Source: JAWCNN01 sp038848005
Lineage (GTDB): Archaea > Thermoproteota > Bathyarchaeia > Bathyarchaeales > Bathycorpusculaceae
Length of the DNA stretch: 64,000 nt
NCBI GenBank assembly: GCA_038848005.1
Contig: JAWCNZ010000002.1
Coordinates: 62,001 to 126,000, forward strand
Direction of reading: 5' to 3'
The translations under genes and the position numbers were made by a program. The stretch's first letter is position 1. Every line of letters begins with the position of its first letter. The notes under the pieces are model-generated. The model was not told where the DNA came from. It saw nothing but the letters and a program-made list of their open reading frames with translations, and did no database searches. Positions 51,151 to 60,782 of the stretch are shown here, piece by piece.

Positions 51151-51993
51151 ATGCACAAAATAGTCAAAAAAAGGGAATTAGCTCCAAACATTAAACTAGT
51201 TGAGATTTCAGCCCCGGAAATAGCTGAAAAAGCTCAGCCTGGACAATTTGTTATTTTGCGTGTGGATGAAAAGGGGGAGCGTTTTCCCTTGACACTTGTG
51301 GATTGGGATAGGCGAAAGGGAACGATAACGCTGATTTTTTTAGAAGTTGGGGTTTCAACAAAAAAGCTTGGAACGCTTAAAGAAGGCGATACCATATTGG
51401 ATGCGGCTGGTCCGCTTGGAAATCCAAGTGAAATAAAGAATTATGGCTTGGTAAGTGTTGTGGGCGGAGGCGTTGGCACGGCTTCCGCTTATCCCATAGC
51501 ACGAGCGCTTAAAGAGGTTGGCAACAAAGTTATTTCCATAATAGGCGCAAAAACAGCCGAATTGTTAATACTTGAAAATGAAGTGAGGAAAGTTTCGGAT
51601 GAGCTTCACATTTCCACAGATGACGGAACGAAGGGGCAGAAGGGTTTTGTCAGCGACGTTTTAAAAATGCTGATTCAAAAGGGATATGGCTTTAACCTTG
51701 TGTATGCGATTGGACCCGCCGTTATGATGCGTGCAGTCGCCGAAGTGACAAGACCGTACGGCATTAAAACCATTGCAAGTTTAAACTCGATAATGGTTGA
51801 TGGAATGGGCATGTGCGGCGCTTGCAGAGTCACAGTCAGCGGCAAAACAAAATTTGCATGCGTGGACGGACCAGAATTTGATGCGCATAAGGTGGATTTT
51901 GGAGAGTTGATTAAGAGACAGATGAGTTTCCTTGCAGAGGAGAAAAAGGCTTTAGAAAACTGGGAACGTAGGAGGCGCATGTCAAGTGAGTGA
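51151..51993 (+). CDS. nfnA: NfnA / sulfide dehydrogenase beta-like subunit
   Basis: The 280-residue protein belongs to the ferredoxin-NADP reductase-like family with FAD site RFPLTLVDWD, nucleotide site SVVGGGVGTASAYPIA and the [2Fe-2S] cysteines CGACRV with a fourth Cys in FACVDGP. In NfnAB it takes electrons from NADH and helps bifurcate to ferredoxin. The ATG at 51151 gives the usual family start. It overlaps nfnB by eight bases. Confidence 0.9.
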   Translation: MHKIVKKRELAPNIKLVEISAPEIAEKAQPGQFVILRVDEKGERFPLTLVDWDRRKGTITLIFLEVGVSTKKLGTLKEGDTILDAAGPLGNPSEIKNYGLVSVVGGGVGTASAYPIARALKEVGNKVISIIGAKTAELLILENEVRKVSDELHISTDDGTKGQKGFVSDVLKMLIQKGYGFNLVYAIGPAVMMRAVAEVTRPYGIKTIASLNSIMVDGMGMCGACRVTVSGKTKFACVDGPEFDAHKVDFGELIKRQMSFLAEEKKALENWERRRRMSSE

Positions 51994-53395
51994 AGCGTCC
52001 GCTAAACCGAAAATTCAAAAGAAATCCGTGTCCATACCAAAACAAGACCCGAAAGTTAGAGTGAAAAATTTCGACGAGGTTGCGTTGGGTTATACGGAAG
52101 AGCAAGCATTAGCCGAAGCCAACAGATGCCTACAATGCAAAAACGCTCCATGCGTGAGAGGCTGTCCAGTTGAAATTGACATTCCCGCCTTCATCAAACT
52201 TTTAAGGGAGAAAAAATTTGACGAAGCAATAAAGAAAATTAAGGAGAAAAACAGTCTTCCAGCAATTTGCGGACGCGTTTGCCCCCAAGAGGAACAATGC
52301 CAAAAACAATGCACTTTGGGCAAGGTGGGTGACCCCGTAAGTATAGGACGCCTAGAAAGGTTCGTTGCAGACTGGGAAAGGCAGAGAGGCTTTAACATTC
52401 CGGAAAAACCGCCTTCGACTGGTAGAAAAGTTGCGGTTATAGGCGCTGGTCCAGCTGGGCTGACGGTGGCTGCCGACCTTGCCAAACTTGGACATGAAGT
52501 TGTAATTTTTGAGGCTTTGCACCTTCCAGGTGGAGTGCTTATTTATGGAATTCCAGAGTTTCGTTTGCCGAAAAGCATTGTGCAAGCAGAAGTTGAATAC
52601 ATAAAAAGGCTTGGCGTTCAAATCCGCCTAAACCACCTTATTGGGAGAACATACACGATTCCTGAACTGCTTAAGCGTGGTTTTGACGCTGTTTTCATAG
52701 GGACAGGCGCTGGTTTACCGCAGTTTTTGGGGGTGCCTGGCGAAAATTTAGGCGGAATATACTCTGCTAACGAGTTTCTGATTAGGGTTAACCTAATGAA
52801 GGCTTACAAGTTTCCAGAGTATGACACGCCGATAAAAGTTGGCGAAAAAGTTGTGGTTATAGGCGCTGGCAACGTGGCTATGGACTCTGCAAGGTCAGCT
52901 TTACGCTTAGGCGCAGAACAAGTCACCATAGTTTATCGCCGTTCAAGGGAGGAAATGCCCGCACGCAAAGAGGAAATAGAAAACGCCGAAGAAGAAGGCG
53001 TAAAATTCCAGTTTTTAACTGCTCCCACACGGTTCATCGGCGACGAGAAAGGCTGGGTTAAACAGATGGAATGCATCCGCATGGAGCTTGGACCGCCAGA
53101 CGAAAGCGGAAGACGCAAGCCCATCCCAATAAAAGGCTCAGAATTCCTCATGGACACGGACACCGTTATCATCGCAATTGGACGCACGCCAAACCCAATA
53201 ATCCAACGCACAACAGAAGGTTTAGCGGTCACCAAATATGGGACAGTAGTGACCGACGAAAACGGCAAAACAAACCTTGAAGGCGTTTACGCAGGCGGAG
53301 ACATCGTAACAGGCGAAGCAACCGTCATAAGCGCCATGGGCGCAGGCAAAAAAGCAGCAAAAGCAATACACGAATACCTAATGAGCAAAAGATAG
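51986..53395 (+). CDS. nfnB: NfnB / GltD-like NADPH oxidoreductase subunit
   Basis: The 469-residue protein has the N-terminal double-cluster domain (CLQCKNAPCVRGCP, CGRVCPQEEQCQKQC), FAD site AVIGAGPAGLTVAADLAK and NADPH site VVIGAGNVAMDSARSALR. With NfnA it would couple NADH, NADPH and ferredoxin. The start is GTG at 51986 with GGAGG ten bases upstream. Annotation as glutamate synthase small subunit is also common, but no large subunit is near. Confidence 0.9.
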   Translation: MSEASAKPKIQKKSVSIPKQDPKVRVKNFDEVALGYTEEQALAEANRCLQCKNAPCVRGCPVEIDIPAFIKLLREKKFDEAIKKIKEKNSLPAICGRVCPQEEQCQKQCTLGKVGDPVSIGRLERFVADWERQRGFNIPEKPPSTGRKVAVIGAGPAGLTVAADLAKLGHEVVIFEALHLPGGVLIYGIPEFRLPKSIVQAEVEYIKRLGVQIRLNHLIGRTYTIPELLKRGFDAVFIGTGAGLPQFLGVPGENLGGIYSANEFLIRVNLMKAYKFPEYDTPIKVGEKVVVIGAGNVAMDSARSALRLGAEQVTIVYRRSREEMPARKEEIENAEEEGVKFQFLTAPTRFIGDEKGWVKQMECIRMELGPPDESGRRKPIPIKGSEFLMDTDTVIIAIGRTPNPIIQRTTEGLAVTKYGTVVTDENGKTNLEGVYAGGDIVTGEATVISAMGAGKKAAKAIHEYLMSKR

Positions 53396-53494
53396 CCAAT
53401 TTTCTTTATCTTTATGAACCAATGTTGGCGTACGTCCCCATAATAGAAACGTTTATGCTCAGCTATTTCGATGACGAACATTTAACATTAAGAG

Positions 53495-55783
53495 ATGGCT
53501 AATGTGCGTGTGAAAATTAACGTTACGGGCATCGTGCAAGGCGTGGGTTTTCGCCCTTTCGTTTATCGGACGGCGATAAAAAACGGTTTGAAGGGCTACG
53601 TTAGAAATAGGGGCGACGCTGGAGTGGAAATTCTCGTTGAAGGCGAAGAGGGAAAAATTCGAAATTTCCTGCGTGATTTGAGGGAGAAGAAGCCTCCGCT
53701 TGCGCAAATACACGAAGTTTTTGTGACGGAACTGAAAGGCGGAAACGGGCAAACGGAATTTACGATTTATAAAAGTTCAGAGGAAACGGAGCTTTCGGGT
53801 TCGGTTATTCCTCCAGACATAGCCATGTGCAACGAATGCCTAAAAGAGCTTAGAAACCCAGCTAATCCCAGACATGAATATTTTTTCATTACATGCACGG
53901 ATTGCGGTCCAAGGTACACGATTATTGAGAAGTTGCCTTATGACCGTGAAAACACGACGATGTGTGAGTTTGCAATGTGCAGTTTCTGCAAAAGCGAGTA
54001 CGCAGACCCTTTGAATAGGCGTTTCCACGCGCAGACGGTTGCTTGTCCAAAATGTGGACCAAAAGCGTATTTAACAACAAGCCGAGGCGAGTTGGTTGAA
54101 TGTAAAAATCCAATTTGGGAAGCTGGCAAGCTTATCGCTGAGGGTTTTATAGTTGCCATTAAAGGTTATGGCGGCTTTCACGTTGCCGCTTCCACGCTGA
54201 AGGATGAACCGCTGGTTAGGCTTAGAAAAGCTAAGCATAGAAGCCAAAAACCTTTCGCCATTATGGCTCGAAATTTAGAAGCCACTAAAACTTTTGCTGA
54301 AGTAAACGAAAAAGAAGCTGAGCTTCTGACTTCTTATGCTCGCCCCATTGTTCTATTGAATAAAAGCCGTGGCTATTACCTTTCAAGTTTGGTTGCGCCG
54401 GGTTTGCATAACGTAGGCGTGATGTTGCCGTACACGGGCTTGCATTACATGCTTTTTGACTGCGTGGACGAGCCAGCGTTTGTTATGACAAGCGCTAACC
54501 CGCCAAACCAGCCGATAATAAAGGACAACGAAGAAGCCTTGCAAATGCTCGGCGGAACTGTTGACTATTTCTTGTTTCATAACCGCCGAATAGCCCACAG
54601 ATGCGACGACTCGGTTGTGCGGTTGCATGGCGAAAACACGGTTTTTATAAGGCGTTCACGGGGGTATGCGCCGGCGCCGATAATGCTTAAAGAAAAAGCT
54701 GGGCGTTGTGTTGTTGGTTTAGGCGGAGAACTTAACAACACCGCCTGCGTCTTGCTTGGTGATAAAGCCTTTATTTCCCAGCATATAGGCGATGTGGAAA
54801 ACGTTGAAACAAGAAATTTTTTGGAAAATGCAACAAAACACTTAATCCACCTAACAAACAGCAAAGTTGAGGCTGTTGTATGTGATTTGCATCCGAAATT
54901 TACGACTACAATGCTTGCCAAAGAATTAGCTGAAAAAACTGGTTGGCAACTAATCCAAGTTCAACATCACTATGCGCATGTTGCCGCTTTAATGGCTGAG
55001 TATGGCGTTAAAGAAATTGTGGGCGTATGCTGTGACGGTTACGGGTATGGCGTTGATGGCGAAGCATGGGGAGGCGAAGTGTTAATCTGCACATGGGAAT
55101 CTACAAGCTTTAGAAGGGCGGCTCATCTCGAAAAACAGCCGTTGCTTGGCGGAGACTTGGCTACACGCTATCCGCTGAGGATAGCCGCTGGAATACTCCA
55201 CAAAAAAGTAAATGTAAAAGATTGGCTCACACAAAATAAAGCCCATTTTCCACACGGCGAAAAAGAAATTCAAATAATCCTTCAGCAACTAGAAAAAAGC
55301 CGCAACACAATTGAAACATCAAGTTGCGGAAGAGTTTTGGACGCTGTTGCCGCTGTTTTAGGCGTATGCTACGAACGTACATATGAGGGTGAACCAGCCA
55401 TGAAACTTGAATCCACCGCCATAAAAGGCAAAGACACGCTGAAACTTGAACCCATAATAAAGGGCAATATGCTAAACACAACGGAGTTGCTTTTGGAAAT
55501 TTTTGAAAGAAGAGAAAAAGAAGCCAAAGAAGATTTGGCTTTTTCCGCTCATGTTTACTTAGCCAAGGGTTTAGCCACCATAGCCATAGAAAAGGCATAT
55601 GAAAACAACATTAAAAATGTGGGGTTTACTGGTGGAACGGCGTGCAACCAAATATTGACGGCGGTTATGCGGAAGAATATAGAAAAAGCTGGTTTACAGT
55701 TTCTTGTCCACAAAATGGTTCCGCCTGGAGACGGTGGTTCATCTTTTGGACAAGCTGTTGTTGGCGGATTCTCCAATTTTTAA
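53495..55783 (+). CDS. hypF: carbamoyltransferase HypF
   Basis: The 762-residue protein has an acylphosphatase domain (GIVQGVGFRPFVYR), two zinc-finger pairs (CNECLKEL and CTDCGPRYT; CSFCKSEY and CPKCGPKA), a YrdC domain (about 200-380) and a Kae1-like domain with HHYAHVAALMAE. It turns carbamoyl phosphate into the carbamoyl adenylate used to make the CN ligands of the NiFe site. It begins the hypF-hypC-hypD unit. Confidence 0.97.
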   Translation: MANVRVKINVTGIVQGVGFRPFVYRTAIKNGLKGYVRNRGDAGVEILVEGEEGKIRNFLRDLREKKPPLAQIHEVFVTELKGGNGQTEFTIYKSSEETELSGSVIPPDIAMCNECLKELRNPANPRHEYFFITCTDCGPRYTIIEKLPYDRENTTMCEFAMCSFCKSEYADPLNRRFHAQTVACPKCGPKAYLTTSRGELVECKNPIWEAGKLIAEGFIVAIKGYGGFHVAASTLKDEPLVRLRKAKHRSQKPFAIMARNLEATKTFAEVNEKEAELLTSYARPIVLLNKSRGYYLSSLVAPGLHNVGVMLPYTGLHYMLFDCVDEPAFVMTSANPPNQPIIKDNEEALQMLGGTVDYFLFHNRRIAHRCDDSVVRLHGENTVFIRRSRGYAPAPIMLKEKAGRCVVGLGGELNNTACVLLGDKAFISQHIGDVENVETRNFLENATKHLIHLTNSKVEAVVCDLHPKFTTTMLAKELAEKTGWQLIQVQHHYAHVAALMAEYGVKEIVGVCCDGYGYGVDGEAWGGEVLICTWESTSFRRAAHLEKQPLLGGDLATRYPLRIAAGILHKKVNVKDWLTQNKAHFPHGEKEIQIILQQLEKSRNTIETSSCGRVLDAVAAVLGVCYERTYEGEPAMKLESTAIKGKDTLKLEPIIKGNMLNTTELLLEIFERREKEAKEDLAFSAHVYLAKGLATIAIEKAYENNIKNVGFTGGTACNQILTAVMRKNIEKAGLQFLVHKMVPPGDGGSSFGQAVVGGFSNF

Positions 55784-55830
55784 AACCATAACTATTTATT
55801 GCCGTGTTTTCCTTGTAGCTTAGATAAGCG

Positions 55831-56061
55831 ATGTGTTTGGCTGTTCCAGCGAAAGTCATAAGCATCGAGGGCGAAAAGGCGAAGGTTGATTTTGGAAACG
55901 GCGTTTTAAGAGAAATTAACGTATCGCTTGTAAACGTTGAAGTTGGCGATTACGTTTTGGTGCATGCAGGCTACGCCATCCAAGTTTTAAGCGAAGAAGA
56001 AACGAAAGAAACCTTGCAGTTATGGAATGAAATTTTGGAAGCTGAGAGTGGAAATGGCTGA
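55831..56061 (+). CDS. hypC: hydrogenase assembly chaperone HypC
   Basis: The 76-residue protein begins MCLAVPAKVISI, with the essential N-terminal Cys that carries the Fe(CN)2CO unit, and has a small beta-barrel. It delivers iron to the large subunit precursor with HypD. It overlaps hypD by eight bases. Confidence 0.96.
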   Translation: MCLAVPAKVISIEGEKAKVDFGNGVLREINVSLVNVEVGDYVLVHAGYAIQVLSEEETKETLQLWNEILEAESGNG

Positions 56062-57142
56062 AAAACAATTGTTCAGAAACCCAAACTTGGCTAGGCGCAT
56101 AACAGAAAAAATATGGGGAATAGCGCCTAAAAAGGATAAGGCAAAGATTTGCCATGTTTGTGGCACACATGAATGGACTATTACGCATTATGGCATACGC
56201 TCGCTTTTACCCGAAACAGTGGAAGTTATTGCTGGACCAGGCTGTCCAGTCTGCGTAACGCCAGCATCCGAAATCGACGAGGCAATAGCGCTGGCGGAAA
56301 AAGGCGTAACAGTCGCATGTTTTGGCGATGTTTTGCGGGTTCCCGGTTCTGAAAAGTCTTTGTTGGATGCTAAGGCTGATGGGGCGGATGTGCGGGTTGT
56401 TTACAGCGTAAACGACGCAGTTAAAATGGCAATTCAAGAACCAAACAGAGAATTTGTTTTCTTCGCCATAGGCTTTGAAACCACAGCGCCGTCAACCGCC
56501 AACGAAATCCTCCGCAAACCGCCAAAAAACCTTAGCTTTCTTGTTTCTCATAGACTGATTCCACCAGCCATGGAACTGCTACTTGGAATAGGCGACCTGC
56601 AAATTGACGGTTTTATTGCGCCCGGGCACGTAAGCACAATTATAGGCTTGAAACCCTACGAAATTTTTCCAAAAGCCTATCGCATGCCAACCGTAATAGC
56701 GGGATTCGAACCATTGGATGTTTTATTCGCCATTTACATTATTCTAAAACAGCTGAAAAGAGGCGTAGCCAGTTTGGAAAACGAGTATGTGAGGGCTGTA
56801 AGCCAAGAGGGAAACATTAAAGCCCAAACGCTAATGCACCAAGCCTTTGAAATTGTAGATGGAAACTGGCGTGGCTTGGGAAAACTACCTCAATCCGCTT
56901 TAAAACTGAGAAAAGAGTACGCTGATTATGATGCACGAGAAAAATTTAACGTGAAAATTCAGAAAGGCAAGGATATACCTGCGGGTTGCCAATGTCACCT
57001 CGTAATGATTGGAAAAATAAAGCCGACAGAATGCCCATTATACATGAAGGCTTGTACACCGCAAAAGCCCATCGGCGCATGCATGGTAAGCATAGAAGGA
57101 ACATGCCGAATATGGGCAAAGCAAATAAGTAGGTATGGCTAA
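56054..57142 (+). CDS. hypD: hydrogenase Fe-ligand assembly protein HypD
   Basis: The 362-residue protein has CHVCGTHEWTITHYG, GPGCPVCVTPASEID, GFETTAPSTA and the C-terminal cysteines in CQCHLVMIG...CPLYMKACTP for its [4Fe-4S]. It builds the Fe(CN)2CO group with HypC. The ATG at 56054 (MAEKQ), inside the end of hypC, is the likely start. Confidence 0.96.
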   Translation: MAEKQLFRNPNLARRITEKIWGIAPKKDKAKICHVCGTHEWTITHYGIRSLLPETVEVIAGPGCPVCVTPASEIDEAIALAEKGVTVACFGDVLRVPGSEKSLLDAKADGADVRVVYSVNDAVKMAIQEPNREFVFFAIGFETTAPSTANEILRKPPKNLSFLVSHRLIPPAMELLLGIGDLQIDGFIAPGHVSTIIGLKPYEIFPKAYRMPTVIAGFEPLDVLFAIYIILKQLKRGVASLENEYVRAVSQEGNIKAQTLMHQAFEIVDGNWRGLGKLPQSALKLRKEYADYDAREKFNVKIQKGKDIPAGCQCHLVMIGKIKPTECPLYMKACTPQKPIGACMVSIEGTCRIWAKQISRYG

Positions 57143-57161
57143 TTATCTGCTGGTATGTAAA

Positions 57162-57311
57162 ATGTCTAATGATGAAATTGTCGAAATTCGGGAAAGGCTT
57201 TTGAAGGTTGAAATGAAACTTGAAGAACTAAATAAACGCGTGGACAACATGGCAAACTACTTGAAGGAATTATATAAGTATCTGCAACAAACTGGAAGCA
57301 AATTTTATTAA
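57162..57311 (+). CDS. small coiled-coil protein downstream of hypD
   Basis: The 49-residue product MSNDEIVEIRERLLKVEMKL continues in heptads of charged and Leu residues, indicating one coiled coil. A start at 57135 (58 residues, overlapping hypD) is in frame. No function is known; it may be co-transcribed with hypFCD. Confidence 0.5.
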   Translation: MSNDEIVEIRERLLKVEMKLEELNKRVDNMANYLKELYKYLQQTGSKFY

Positions 57312-57419
57312 GGATGAAGTTAGAAATAGCACCTAAAAAGGTGAAAATATGTTGTAAAGTTTGCTACCGCTAGCGGCGCAACAAGCAGAAGAACTTTTGG
57401 TTGGCGAATATGCCTAATA

Positions 57420-57605
57420 ATGGCGTTTTGGTTTATCGTTTGGCTAGTCATCGCCATTTTGGTGTACAGAGACGCTGACTCACGTGGAATGAACGGTATC
57501 TTATGGTTTTTGATTGTGTTAATTTTTGGAATCATTGGAATAATAATATACTTGATTGTGAGAAAAGAGAAACAGCAGCCGCCCCCACCACCACCGCCAT
57601 CATAA
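57420..57605 (+). CDS. small two-helix membrane protein with polyproline tail
   Basis: The 61-residue protein has two membrane helices (about 3-17 and 27-48) linked by YRDADSRGMNGI, a motif found in PLD-nuclease N-terminal-like small membrane proteins. It ends in a basic RKEK stretch and seven prolines. No ribosome site is clear. Function is unknown. Confidence 0.6.
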   Translation: MAFWFIVWLVIAILVYRDADSRGMNGILWFLIVLIFGIIGIIIYLIVRKEKQQPPPPPPPS

Positions 57606-57647
57606 AATAAATATCCATCACACATTTTTCTTTAGAAGGCATACTTC

Positions 57648-58292
57648 ATGTTATCACTTGAAGACATAATGCAACTGTTTAACTTTATCGGAAGTTTGGT
57701 TTGCCATCAAAAACCAGAAAGAACATTACGCGTAGGCGGCCATTATCTTCCGGTTTGTGCGAGGGATACGGGTGTGTTTGTTGGGCTTTATCTGGGATAT
57801 GCACTGCTGTTCTTCTTACGAGACAAAAAAGCGAGAGGCCCACCTAACTTGTATGTGACAGCTGTGATGACTGCGCCTTTACTTGTGGATTCGTTTGGAC
57901 AACTGCTTGGGTTTTGGACAAGCACAAACGATTTGAGAGTTATTACGGGGCTTCTTTTTGGGACGGCGCTTGCACCATTTCTAGTTTACGCTCTTTCATT
58001 TTTCCATTTTAAAGACAAAATTCCATTTTTAAGAAAAATTCAGCCTGAAAACGCCGTTTTAGACGCTGAAGACCAATGGCTCAACGAAAAAGCATTATTA
58101 TTAGGAATAATTCTTTCAGCAATTCTATTTTTTGCTATTAAATTAATGTTAGACAGCAATTTTTATCCTTTCTATTGGATAATAAGCACGCCCATAATAT
58201 TTGGAATTATTTGGCATTTTTTTATTTTACTTCCAACCTTAATAGTTATAACTGCAAAGCATTGCACAAGAAGACCTAAAAGTAAAAATTAA
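57648..58292 (+). CDS. DUF2085 membrane protein
   Basis: The 214-residue protein has five or so membrane helices and the DUF2085 signature LVCHQKPERTLRVGGHYLPV with CARDTGVFVGLYLG. Cys and His in the signature suggest a metal or redox role, but none is proven. It is followed by small membrane-protein genes. Confidence 0.78.
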   Translation: MLSLEDIMQLFNFIGSLVCHQKPERTLRVGGHYLPVCARDTGVFVGLYLGYALLFFLRDKKARGPPNLYVTAVMTAPLLVDSFGQLLGFWTSTNDLRVITGLLFGTALAPFLVYALSFFHFKDKIPFLRKIQPENAVLDAEDQWLNEKALLLGIILSAILFFAIKLMLDSNFYPFYWIISTPIIFGIIWHFFILLPTLIVITAKHCTRRPKSKN

Positions 58293-58317
58293 AAATGAGG
58301 AGCTGGTTATTCTGTTG

Positions 58318-58671
58318 TTAATGATTTTCTATGTGCTTTATTTTTCCAACGGCAACTGTTTTTGTCGTTAGGCTTGTTATTGTAAGTATTGTTCCCCAAA
58401 TTGCAAGTGTAGCCATGGACATTGCTGTGCCTATCGTAGCCATTTCCTGAAGCATTACGGGTATTTCTGTGGGGTTCGCCATTGCCGTTAAGAATGGTGG
58501 GTATGGCGTTATTTCGCCGTGCCATGCGTGTTCAACCGCTAGTAGTATTACGCCTCCCCATAATAGTGCGTTTAAAATGCCCAATTTTAGTTTTTCAGCT
58601 AGGTTTCGAGCGGTTTTTTGTATGGTTGTTGTTATGATTGCTATTGCCATGGGAACGATGAAGCAAGCCAT
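58318..58671 (-). CDS. small membrane protein, possible paralogue of the divergent neighbour
   Basis: The 117-residue protein has three membrane helices and the stretch LLWGGVILLAVEHAWHG. The divergent gene at 58742 has LILWGATIMVFVDHTMG in the same place and similar topology. An AAGGAG ribosome site precedes the ATG at 58671. Function is unknown. Confidence 0.6.
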   Translation of the reverse strand: MACFIVPMAIAIITTTIQKTARNLAEKLKLGILNALLWGGVILLAVEHAWHGEITPYPPFLTAMANPTEIPVMLQEMATIGTAMSMATLAIWGTILTITSLTTKTVAVGKIKHIENH

Positions 58672-58741
58672 GCTTTACGCTCCTTTTCGGTAACACTAAA
58701 CTTAAATTCTGTAACACCATTTTATAAGCTTATCGCAAAAG

Positions 58742-59047
58742 GTGAAACAAATGTGGCTCCTAATCCTCGCCTTCAGCTCCGCAATCGCCACAGCAATCTG
58801 GTATTCAAAGGCTGAAAACGACAAGTGCATGTTTAGGCTTTTATGCCTAATCCTCTGGGGCGCAACAATAATGGTTTTCGTAGACCATACAATGGGATAT
58901 TTAATGGAAGGCGGCGAATTCCTTGAACTGACAACAGATGCTACGGTTCTGGGCGTTGCGCTTTTAACCACAGCGCTTGCAGTGTGGGAAATAGCCTTGC
59001 TAATCAAAGATCCGAAAGGCATGCTGTACAAAAAGAAAAACGCTTAA
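58742..59047 (+). CDS. small membrane protein, divergent partner
   Basis: The 101-residue protein has three membrane helices and an acidic-His motif VDHTMGYLMEGGEF after the second. A TATA box (TTTATAAG, about 58720-58727) suggests leaderless translation from GTG 58742 or ATG 58751. The nearby hypE and hypFCD genes hint at a hydrogenase link, but this is only location. Confidence 0.65.
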   Translation: MKQMWLLILAFSSAIATAIWYSKAENDKCMFRLLCLILWGATIMVFVDHTMGYLMEGGEFLELTTDATVLGVALLTTALAVWEIALLIKDPKGMLYKKKNA

Positions 59048-59065
59048 AATTCTCCCTTTTTCATT

Positions 59066-60133
59066 TTAGCATATCCTAGGAACTGGATCACCTATTGGTC
59101 GGGCGATTATTCTTTTTCCGCCAACTAATGTTTGCATGGCAACTCCGCTGAATTCCCTTGTTGCTTCGCCTATTATTTCCGCGTCTTTTCCTGCTTCCGT
59201 CTCCCTCAAAAGTTTCAACAATTCTTCCGCTTTTTCCTTCACAACGCCTATTAACACTTTTCCTTCGTTTCCAACTTCAAGTGGGTCTAAACCCAACATT
59301 TCGCAGGCTGCCTGCACATCCGCTTTTATTGGAATTTTTTCTTCGTGGATTAGTATGCCAACCCTGGATTTTTCGCTGAACTCGTTTAGGGCGTCTGCTA
59401 AACCGCCCCTTGTAGGGTCTTTCATGGCTACCACGCCGCCGACTTCGCCGAGCAAACGTTGGATTAGGCGGTTTAAGGGTTTAACATCGGATTTTATGCC
59501 GCTTCCAAAAGTTAATCCTTCCTGTGCGGATAAAACTGCCAAGCCATGGTCGCCGACAGTTCCAGAAACTATTATTTTGTCGCCTTCTTTTAAGTTTGAA
59601 TCCAAAATCCAACGCGCATTAAAGTCGCTTCTGAACTGCTTAACTACCATAAGGTTTTGTTCTAAGGCTTGGGTTCGCCTGCCCACCCCAGAAGTGTTTA
59701 TTACGCATCCGCCTAAACTTCCTTTCTCAACAACTTTCGTGTCGCCAGTAACTATACACACGCCAGCTTCTCGGCATGTTTGCCTCATGCTGACCAAAAT
59801 TTTTTCAAAGTCGGCGAGGGCTAAGCCTTCCTCCAAAATAAAACCACAAGCCAAAGCGTATGGTTCAGCGCCTAAAACCGCAATATCGTTAACCGTGCCG
59901 GAAACAGCCAGCCGCCCAATGTCTCCGCCTGGAAAAAATATTGGTTTGACGGCGTGCGAGTCACTTTTTAAAACCACATCATCCACAACGGCAGCATCAT
60001 CTAAGGCTTCCAGCGGAACTTCAGCATTGCCTACACCGCCAAAATTTTTTATAATGTAATTTTTTACTAGTTCGTGCATGGCTGTTCCGCCGGCGCCATG
60101 CAACATAGTAACATGAGCATCTTTAACACTCAA
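59066..60133 (-). CDS. hypE: hydrogenase maturation protein HypE
   Basis: The 355-residue protein opens with HGAGGTAMHELVKNYI, has the ATP-binding SDSHAVKP and TGDTKVVEKG stretches of the PurM fold, and ends PVPRIC with the C-terminal Cys that is carbamoylated by HypF and dehydrated to thiocyanate. TTG at 60133 lies eight bases after a GAGGT ribosome site; GTG at 60148 is the longer alternative. It faces the hypFCD group. hypA and hypB are not in the window. Confidence 0.95.
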   Translation of the reverse strand: MSVKDAHVTMLHGAGGTAMHELVKNYIIKNFGGVGNAEVPLEALDDAAVVDDVVLKSDSHAVKPIFFPGGDIGRLAVSGTVNDIAVLGAEPYALACGFILEEGLALADFEKILVSMRQTCREAGVCIVTGDTKVVEKGSLGGCVINTSGVGRRTQALEQNLMVVKQFRSDFNARWILDSNLKEGDKIIVSGTVGDHGLAVLSAQEGLTFGSGIKSDVKPLNRLIQRLLGEVGGVVAMKDPTRGGLADALNEFSEKSRVGILIHEEKIPIKADVQAACEMLGLDPLEVGNEGKVLIGVVKEKAEELLKLLRETEAGKDAEIIGEATREFSGVAMQTLVGGKRIIARPIGDPVPRIC

Positions 60134-60296
60134 TTTTGTTAACCTCACTATAAACCGAACATGTTAGGACAAACAGTGGCTTAAATCTTTTCAAACAAGT
60201 TTCAGAGCGCAAGATGGTTTTGGAAACATTTTAACGGACGGAAAACATTATAAATTGCTGTTGCGCTGTTCAATTGCAAGTTGGAGCGAATATAAA

Positions 60297-60782
60297 GTGC
60301 CAGAATGGGGATACTCCATAACAGAAGCTGAATTAGACCCGGAAAAAACCGTGAAGGCAAGCGGACGAGAGGTTAGGGTATCCCCTAAATCAGCACGTGA
60401 AATCTGCAAAACAATCAAGGGAATGATGCTTGCCAAAGCCAAACAGTATTTGAAGGATGTTATCGCCAAAAAACGGGCTGTTCCCTTTAGGAGATTCAAG
60501 AAGAAGGCTGGGCACCGCCACGGTTTAGAAAAGGCTTACGCGGGCAGATACCCCGTGAAAGCGGCAAAACATGTTCTTAAAGTGCTTGAGGGCGCGGAAG
60601 CCAACGCTGAATTTAAGGGTTTAGACACTGATAGAATGCGCATAATACATGCGGCGGCTTATCCTGGAACGAAAATTAAGAGGTACTTGCCGCGTGCTCA
60701 TGGAAGAGCCACGCCGAACTTTGAAACTTTATGCCACATAGAAATTGTTTTGGAAGAGCAGGCTGAAACTGGTGAAGCGTGA
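60297..60782 (+). CDS. rpl22: 50S ribosomal protein L22 (uL22)
   Basis: The 161-residue protein has KASGREVRVSPKSAREICK, KKRAVPFRRFKKKAGHR and PRAHGRATPN, the standard archaeal L22 marks. The GTG at 60297 gives the usual start (M-P-E-W-G-Y-S) with GGAG ten bases upstream; TTG at 60255 would add 14 atypical residues. A TTATAAAT box at 60248-60255 supports a promoter here, so the operon starts at L22. Confidence 0.95.
   Translation: MPEWGYSITEAELDPEKTVKASGREVRVSPKSAREICKTIKGMMLAKAKQYLKDVIAKKRAVPFRRFKKKAGHRHGLEKAYAGRYPVKAAKHVLKVLEGAEANAEFKGLDTDRMRIIHAAAYPGTKIKRYLPRAHGRATPNFETLCHIEIVLEEQAETGEA

Noticed and set aside
53396..53494. Possible further copy of the dispersed inverted repeat before hypF (GATGACGAACATTTAA)
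   Set aside because: No matching left arm at the 17-18 base spacing.
57314..57419. Short cysteine peptide (KICCKVCYR) before the small membrane gene at 57420, considered as the start of a frameshifted zinc-finger membrane protein
   Set aside because: Only 19 codons, and I found no single-base change that gives a recognisable joined protein.
59136..60059. Long plus-strand open frame (307 codons) opposite hypE
   Set aside because: hypE is certain on the other strand; this Ser/Pro-rich frame arises from its codon bias and matches no family.
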